From Takakia lepidozioides (Eukaryota; Streptophyta; Takakiopsida; Takakiales; Takakiaceae): a DNA stretch of 64,000 bases. Of this stretch, positions 58,096 to 64,000 are shown one piece after another. Under the pieces are notes generated by a model, which had not been told where the DNA came from, did not search any database, and saw only the letters and a list, made by a program, of their open reading frames with translations. Numbering within the stretch: position 1 is the stretch's first letter; each line of letters starts with the position of its first letter. The translations under genes and the position numbers were made by a program. The stretch spans positions 20,522,001 through 20,586,000 of the forward strand of contig CM060732.1 of NCBI GenBank assembly GCA_030704615.1. The letters are read 5' to 3'.

Positions 58096-60749
58096 TCGCG
58101 TAGAGGGGCATAATAGATATTCTCATGATGTACTTTGTATACATCCGATTAATCTGTCAAGTTATTTTACCACTGGTGTGAAGTTAGCTAAGAAATAGCT
58201 AGCTTTTATATATTGATATTTGGGATTGACCCAAGTGTCAATCCAGGGGCCAATATATGTTTGGGCACCTGGCGTTGTTATCTTCACAGCAGATCGCGGT
58301 GGGCTCATCTTTCTCGAGTTGAGCCTCACCGCGTCTAGCTATGGCGCCGTAGTGTGGATTCCCCGTGGCGTGGGGTGCATCTGGCTCGACTTAATATATG
58401 AGTGATGTTTTCATGTGCGAGTGTATGAGTTTGAGAGAGCTTGTATGCTTGTATCATTCATTTCCTTATCACTCGAGAAAGATCAGCTCGAGTCTGTGAG
58501 TGCCAGGTTCGAGTTGTTTTGTAGCACTTGTGTTTTCATGAGAAGCGGTTCAGCCTAGAGTGCAGGGATCCGTGCATGAGCCTATCCAAAGTGGATAGAG
58601 TGCAAAGGTGAACAGGTTGCAGGTTTGCAATGGATAGAGAGGCGGGTAGCCTATGTTGAAGAGCGGCGTTGCATAGCTCAACGCTATGGCAACCAAGTTT
58701 GGGCTTCTAGTGTGAAGCGAAGGAGATGTTGGCCACGAGTGAGCGAACTGGTGGTCGTCTTCTTCAGTTGCAGGCCAAGTTAAGGAGCTGCAGAAATGTG
58801 GGCTGCGCATGGACATCTAGCATGTTGCAGGTTGGAGATGACATGATGAGCTCCAGGTATTTCTGCCCGAAACTAGTTGTTGCGGGTAGATGAGGAACAG
58901 TCAAATGGTGGAGCTGCGAGGGGATGCATCGCAGCCCGTTGGGAGCTTCAGCTCCAAGCTCATGAAGAGGTATGAGTGAAGAGAGGGGGCTGGTCCATCT
59001 TGTGTGCAAATCAGTGCACTTGTAAAACATGTGCTGAGTTGGAGTTTCAATCTGAAACTCAGCAGTGTAAGGGTTCTTGGAGTGGCAAGAGCGGGGCTGG
59101 AAGGGCAGCAACAAGGCGCCCTAGAGCCAGGGGATATGCATGAGAAGTGTAGGTGCACCAAGCTTGTAAAGGTGTGTATTTTCAGATTTGTTTTGTGAGC
59201 TTCATGAAGAAATGGAGCTTGTTGGGCAGCATATAGCTTGCTTGTTGAGTTGGGGGCACTTCTAGTGGGCCGTGAGAGCTCAGGAGTGTAGGGCGACGGG
59301 GCTGATGGCTCCGCAGAAGCCATAGCTCGGCGGCAGCAGGTGCAGGAGCAAACCCCAGCTCGGGGAGAGCTCGGGAACGCGTGGGAACATCGGGAACGCC
59401 TTGGGAACGCATGGGAACTCGTTGGGAGTTCCAAGGATCGCAGGGAATACTCGTCGTGATGGGCCGTTGGGGCGGTATCACGAGATACCATGAGCCCAGG
59501 TCGTGATGGTTGACCGTGATCGTTGACCGTGACCGTTGGAAGTCGTGGTGCGGATACAACGGTTGGGCACAGTGACCAGATCGTGGGGATGGCGGACCGT
59601 GAAGGCTCGTGGGAGTGGTACCACGGGGTATCACTGGGCAGCCCGTGGCCAACGAGTGCCTAGGGCGGGCCGTGAGGAGTTGTGGCGGTTGGAGCCACGG
59701 AAGGCCGCGAACAGTTAGAGTGAAAAAAAAAAAAACTTTTTTCACTCGTTTCGTGGGACCTTGATGGGGAGGCTGGGCTCTGAAGAACAACGGTTTTGAG
59801 CTAGCTGATCCGGCAGAAAAGTCGGAATTGCCTCCCTGTTGCGTTTTAACAAAGGGGATTACTTCCCTGCAGGTAATCTTTTCGGGTTTTCAGCCCAATT
59901 CTTAACTATGGGAAAGACCAGCCTGCAGATAATTCCTTTGGACAGAATGTTGTTGGGGCCTACATGTACCTCTATTTGCTCCATTTTTGAACCTTCAACG
60001 AATGGTGTGGTTTCCTGAGGTGGTTCCATTCGGAGGAATGGCTGGTGGACGTAAGGAGGCACTGGCGGACCCTGTGGAGGCTTGCATGGGGCCTTGGAGG
60101 CCAAGTTTTATGAGCTCGTGGAGGGCGGTTTGAGGAGTATCTACAGGATGCTCTCATGGTCATACAAATGAGAGAAAGGAAAAAAAAGGGTATTGGGATG
60201 AGAGCGTGCTGGGGATAGGCATTGCTTTAGTTTCCCTTCCCCGTAGCTTTCCACCTTCTCTGTAGGCCGAGACCTTTCCGTAGGTGGAGGCAAGAGTTAG
60301 TCCGGGTTTGGGCTGGGTTGCAGGAGCGACACTGTGGAGTTGTTTTTGGTGTGGGGGAGTTGTTGTTTTCATTCTTGTGTTTGGATCCCCTCCACACCTG
60401 CATGCTTGATTGTGTGCCATGCTAGTTTTGTGTGGGCGCTTGATTTTATAGGTGGTTGACTCGGGCTTGATCGCCGATCCAACCCTAGAGCATGCTGTCG
60501 ATGGTGAGGCTGGGTTGATGACCAGTCAGACCATCTTTGTTTCTCTTGTGGTGAGGTTGGAGGTGATGACCAGCCAACCATAGGAGTACCTGCGGTGGAT
60601 GTAGGTGCAGGTGTAGGCTATGTTAGGAACCTAGTATTCCAAACCATAAGCCGCATCGGGTTCTCTACCCGGTTACCTTGTGGAGAGGGGGTTAGAGACA
60701 GGTTCATGACCGGTTGAGTGCCAGTTTGTCAACACGGAGGTGCCACTAG
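58096..60749. other. No gene supported; short internal repeats
   Basis: Contains about five GGGAAC(G/A)-type repeats (59368-59425), three TTGACCGTGA-like repeats (59509-59536) and an 11-bp hairpin GAGTGAAAAAA / TTTTTTCACTC (59717-59746). Long minus-strand open frames (58901-59491, 59182-59790) are compositionally biased with no domain. It may be the LTR/leader part of the Gag element downstream, but no LTR pair or primer site was found. Confidence 0.35.
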
Positions 60750-60929
60750 TTGCTGGGGAAAGTGCCGGTACGAGCACTAGCGATACTAGCGGAGTATACG
60801 AGACGGGGTGTGCGGTTTAGGCCGCCTTCACCTCCTGTGTCTTCTACGGAAGGTTCTGATTTGGATTGTGAATCAGGAGGACTCACAGCGGCGGTGCAAG
60901 TTGTTTCCTGGCCATTGTTGTGGGACACG

Positions 60930-62222
60930 ATGGAGGAGATGTATGGAGCCACCAAGGGGCCACGAAGGTACTCTGGGGCGGTGGGCACCATTGAGGATGA
61001 TTTTATCCAAGAGTTTGATAGTTGGTGTGACTTGCAGTAAATGCGCAATCCACAACTGTTTACGCCTTTCATGGCACGGAAGGGGCTGTTTCAGCACCTT
61101 GAGGGGCCGCCCATAGACGATTACCATGAGTTTAGGCGGGGGCACGATGTTGAGATCGAGGAGTGGAGGATGTACTGGTCACCTGACTATGTCTCCATCA
61201 CTAGAGGCACAAGAGGCACAAGGGCAACAGCCACACCGGCAGCTACAACAGCAGCTTCCACGAGCAGTAGTGGGACTAGTGGTACAGCAACTACGATGGC
61301 CACCCAAGCTACTGCTGCACCAGCACCAGTGGCGGTGTCTGCCTTCAACCCTGTTGTGGAGTTCTTCGAAGAGTTGAGAAGGAACTACCAAGGGGTGAGG
61401 ACAGAGAAGTTGATGAGCTTGCAAGAGTTCCAGAGGAAGCCTACTGAGAGTTTGAGGGAGGCTTTCACTCGCATAAGGCGCTTGATAAATGTAACCCAAG
61501 GGGTTACGGAGGCTCAGGCAGTCCAGTTCTGGTACGGGATATTGGACAAGGAGCTGAGGAGAAGGGTGCGGGATGCAACTCTCCTACAAGCGGCCAAACC
61601 CACCTTAGCAAATGTATTTTTGCTGGCGGAGCGGATAGAGCTCAACATGGTGGAGGAACGAGTGGTCATGGTAGGATTTGTTAAGGAGGCACCACGGGGT
61701 AGTGGTGCTCCTAGCCAACCACTACCTCAATGTGCTCAAGGCAGCAAGGGAGCTCAGGTGAAGCCCAGGGAAGGGCAGAGAGGACCTCAGATGCAGGGGT
61801 CTCTCCCTTCATTTGCTAGCCAACAACGGGCGGATGTGGTATGCTGGACATGTGGAGGACCCCATGTCAAGAAGGATTGCCTAGAGGGAGGCAATGGTTT
61901 GACACCGGCACAGCCTGCACAGTTGCAGTGTAGGCATTGTGGCAAGTACGGGCATGGAGAAGCCCAGTGCTATGGTTTGCACCCTGAGTTGCGCCCAGGC
62001 CAGTTCCAAGGGAACAATGGTGGCCGGGGGCAAGGTGGAGCAGCCCAGAGAGGAAGAGGTGGCCAGGCACGAGGTGCAGGCCAAGGGCAAGCTCAACATG
62101 GCCAAGGACGCGGAGGTCAGGGTGGTGACCAAGGCATGGCCAACCGGCTTCAGCAGCTAGAGCAGAGGCTCACTGCCATGGCCACAGCTCAGGTGGTACT
62201 GGCTCCAACATACAACTTGTGA
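60930..62222 (+). pseudogene. Retrotransposon Gag with two zinc knuckles, one internal stop
   Basis: From ATG 60930 (MEEMYGATKGPRR) one frame runs to 62222, interrupted only by TAA 61038-61040 between FDSWCDLQ and MRNPQLFTPFMARKG. The longer open part starts at ATG 61041 (393 aa). A Thr/Ala-rich linker (about 61200-61320) precedes a Gag domain (FFEELRRNYQGVRTEKLMSL, FTRIRRLINVTQGVTEAQAV). Two knuckles follow, CWTCGGPHVKKDC (61852-61890) and CRHCGKYGHGEAQC, then a Gly/Gln/Arg-rich tail. No protease or polymerase follows; a minisatellite and a satellite array come next. Likely a gag-only non-autonomous element or truncated copy. Confidence 0.7.
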
Positions 62223-62279
62223 GGGATGGTCCACCTCCTGCTCCTGAGGGAGGAGACTTAGGAGGCATGGGATTCATGT

Positions 62280-62430
62280 GCGGGGCAGCACTACCACTAG
62301 TGAGGGGTGCCACTACCACTACCACTATGGGTGGGGCACCACTACCAATGGTGAGGGGTGCCACTACCACTACCACTGTGGGTGAGGCACCACTACCACT
62401 AGTGTCGGGCAGTACTACCACTAGTGCAAG
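62280..62430 (+). repeat. ~57-60-bp minisatellite, 2.5 copies
   Basis: The block GTGAGGGGTGCCACTACCAC, TACCACTATGGGTGGGGCACC, ACTACCAATG repeats. It encodes LPLVRGATTTTTMGGAP-like repeats in one frame, but this frame is not the Gag frame. Confidence 0.75.
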
Positions 62431-62484
62431 TGGAGTCAGTTGCGGCAGTGACTCGAGGAGCAGCACGAGTTCTGCCTTGTGTGG

Positions 62485-64000
62485 TCCATTTAGACATAAA
62501 AAAATAGGCTGAGATGGCGTCACAAACAGTGTGCGTTGACGCACACTATTTGGTGCTTCCAACTATGGGGTTTTTTACATGGCATTCTAGCCCTGTGTTG
62601 CCCATTTAGACATCAATGAACAAGCATAAAGGGGAGCAGAAACAGTGTGCTTTGAAGCACACTGTTTGGTGCTTCCAATTAGGGGTTTTTTGACATGACA
62701 TACTGGCCCTGTGTGGCTCATTTTGAAATCAAAAAACAGGCTGAGAGAAGGGCACAAATAGTGTGCGTTGACGCACACTATTTGATGCTTCCAACCATGG
62801 GGTTGTTTGACATGGTCTGGCATTATTTGGCCCATTTACAAATCAAAAAATTAGCATAAAGGGGAGCAAAAATAGTGTGCTTTGAAGCACACTGTTTGGA
62901 GCTCCCAATTAGGGGTTTTTTGACATGGCATACTGGCCCTGTGTGGCTCATTTTGAAGTCAAAAAACAGGCTGAGAGAAGGGCACAAACAGTGTGCGTTG
63001 ACGCACATTGTTTGATGCTTCCAACCATGGGGTTGTTTGACATGGCATTCTGGCACTATTTGGCCCATTTACACATCAAAAAATTAGCATAAAGGGGAGC
63101 AAAAACAGTGTGCTTTGAAGCACACTGTTTGGAGCTCCCAATTAGGGGTTTTATGACATGGCATAGTGGCCTTGTGTGGCCCATCTAGACATCGAAAAAC
63201 AAACTGAGATGGCGGCACAAACAGTGTACGTTGACGCACACTGTTTGGTGCTTCCAACTATGGGGTTTTTTGACATGGCATTCTGGCCCTGTGTTGCCCA
63301 TTTAGACATCCATAAAGGGGAGCAGAAACAGTGTGCTTTGAAGCACACTGTTTGGAGCTCCCAATTAGGGTTTTTTTGACATAGCATATTGGCCTTGTGT
63401 GGCCCATTTAGACATAAAAAAAAAGGCTGAGATGGCGGCACAAACAGTGTGCGTTGACGCACACTGTTTGGTGCTTCCAACTATGGGGTTTTGTGACGTG
63501 GCATTCTTGCCCTCTGTTGCCCATTTAGTCATCAATAAACAAGCATAAAGGGGAGCAAAAACAGTGGGCTTTGAAGCACACTGTTTGGTGCTCCCAATTA
63601 GGGATTTTTTGACATGGCAAACTAGTCATGTGTGGCACATTTTGAAATCAAAAAACAGGCGGAGAGAGGGGCACAAACAGTGTGCGTTGATGCACACTGT
63701 TTGGTACGTTTAACTATGGGGTTTTTTTGACATGGCATTTAGGCCCCGTGTGGCCCATTTGGACATCCAAAAACAGGCTGAGAGAGGGGCACAAACAGTG
63801 TGCGTTGACGCACACTATTTGGTGCTTCCAACTATGGATGTTTTAAACTTTGCACAATGGCCCTGTGTGGCCCATTAAGACATGAAAAAACAACTAGAAA
63901 GGGGGGCACAAACAATGTGCGTTGACTCACACTGTTTGGTGCTTCCAACTATGGGGTGTTTTGACATGGCAAACTGGCCTTGTGTGGCCCATTTAGACAT
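62485..64000 (+). repeat. Satellite array, ~116-bp monomers with central palindromes
   Basis: Thirteen monomers, running off the window end. Palindrome starts: 62524, 62640, 62756, 62870, 62986, 63103, 63219, 63326, 63442, 63559, 63675, 63793, 63910, with spacing 107-118 bp. Type A monomers carry AAACAGTGTGCGT-TG-ACGCACACTGTTT and the flank GGCTGAGA(G/T)..GGCACA. Type B carry AAACAGTGTGCTT-TG-AAGCACACTGTTT and the flank AGCATAAAGGGGAGCA. The order is A B A B A B A B A B A A A, so a ~232-bp A-B dimer is the main higher-order unit. Between palindromes runs TGGCCC(T)GTGTGGCCCATTTAGACATC. Frames on the minus strand here are repeat-derived and not genes. Confidence 0.93.

Noticed and set aside
58901-59790. 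Two ~200-aa minus-strand frames
   Set aside because: Ser/Pro/His-rich composition, no recognisable motif, within a G-rich non-coding region with short repeats.
62587-63480. Minus-strand open frames with repeated MGQI..HVKQPHGWKHQ peptides
   Set aside because: They are translations of the satellite; all differences follow the DNA repeat.
62485-64000. Regularly spaced palindromic repeats resembling a CRISPR array
   Set aside because: Spacers are not unique; the whole ~116-bp unit is repeated, so this is a tandem satellite. The window is also clearly eukaryotic.

Overview
This looks like a nuclear genomic window from a land plant. The genes are intron-rich with GT..AG junctions: a class III plant peroxidase with the classic three introns, a receptor-like cytoplasmic kinase of the PBL28 type, and a plant acid lipase. 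There are also plant-type PLS pentatricopeptide repeat (PPR) remnants, remnants of the plant-specific OSB 'PDF' motif, and a chromodomain Ty3/gypsy element. The abundant PLS/E+ PPR debris and the style of the chromovirus suggest a seedless vascular plant (lycophyte or fern), but that placement is an inference with low confidence.

Layout. 1-6.4 kb: a nearly complete, young Ty3/gypsy chromovirus with one intact 1520-aa Gag-Pol frame and a 1.6-kb 3' LTR. 6.4-13.8 kb: a graveyard of PPR repeats (several near-identical ~100-aa units, an E/E+ tail) mixed with repeated OSB-like PDF modules, all broken by stops and frameshifts. 13.8-21.5 kb: AT-rich intergenic DNA with short repeats and a tRNA-like SINE head. 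21.5-26.7 kb: acid lipase gene on +, with two frameshifts in exon 2. 27.9-32.5 kb: MITE-like repeats, a heavily decayed gypsy element on -, a ~365-bp tandem duplication and a 42-bp minisatellite. 33-40.7 kb: PBL28-like kinase gene on +, its introns loaded with LINE 3' ends. 43.0-45.0 kb: secretory class III peroxidase on +. 45.9-50.1 kb: LINE fragment on -, hAT-like termini, AT-rich repeats. 51.3-56.1 kb: trihelix plus Ulp1-protease relic, two truncated LINEs and a foldback element. 57.1-58.1 kb: SET-domain-like gene behind a 44-C homopolymer, broken by one frameshift. 60.8-62.2 kb: a Gag frame with two zinc knuckles, one internal stop and no pol. 62.5 kb to the end: a satellite array of ~116-bp monomers, each carrying a palindrome.

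The three host genes share a strand but show no functional coupling; plausible roles are apoplastic redox and cell-wall chemistry (peroxidase), signalling (kinase) and lipid hydrolysis (lipase). Most of the window is transposon-derived. The two observations most worth follow-up are the repeated PPR-E+/PDF arrangement near 6-13 kb and the satellite whose two alternating monomer types keep their palindromes through paired changes in both arms.
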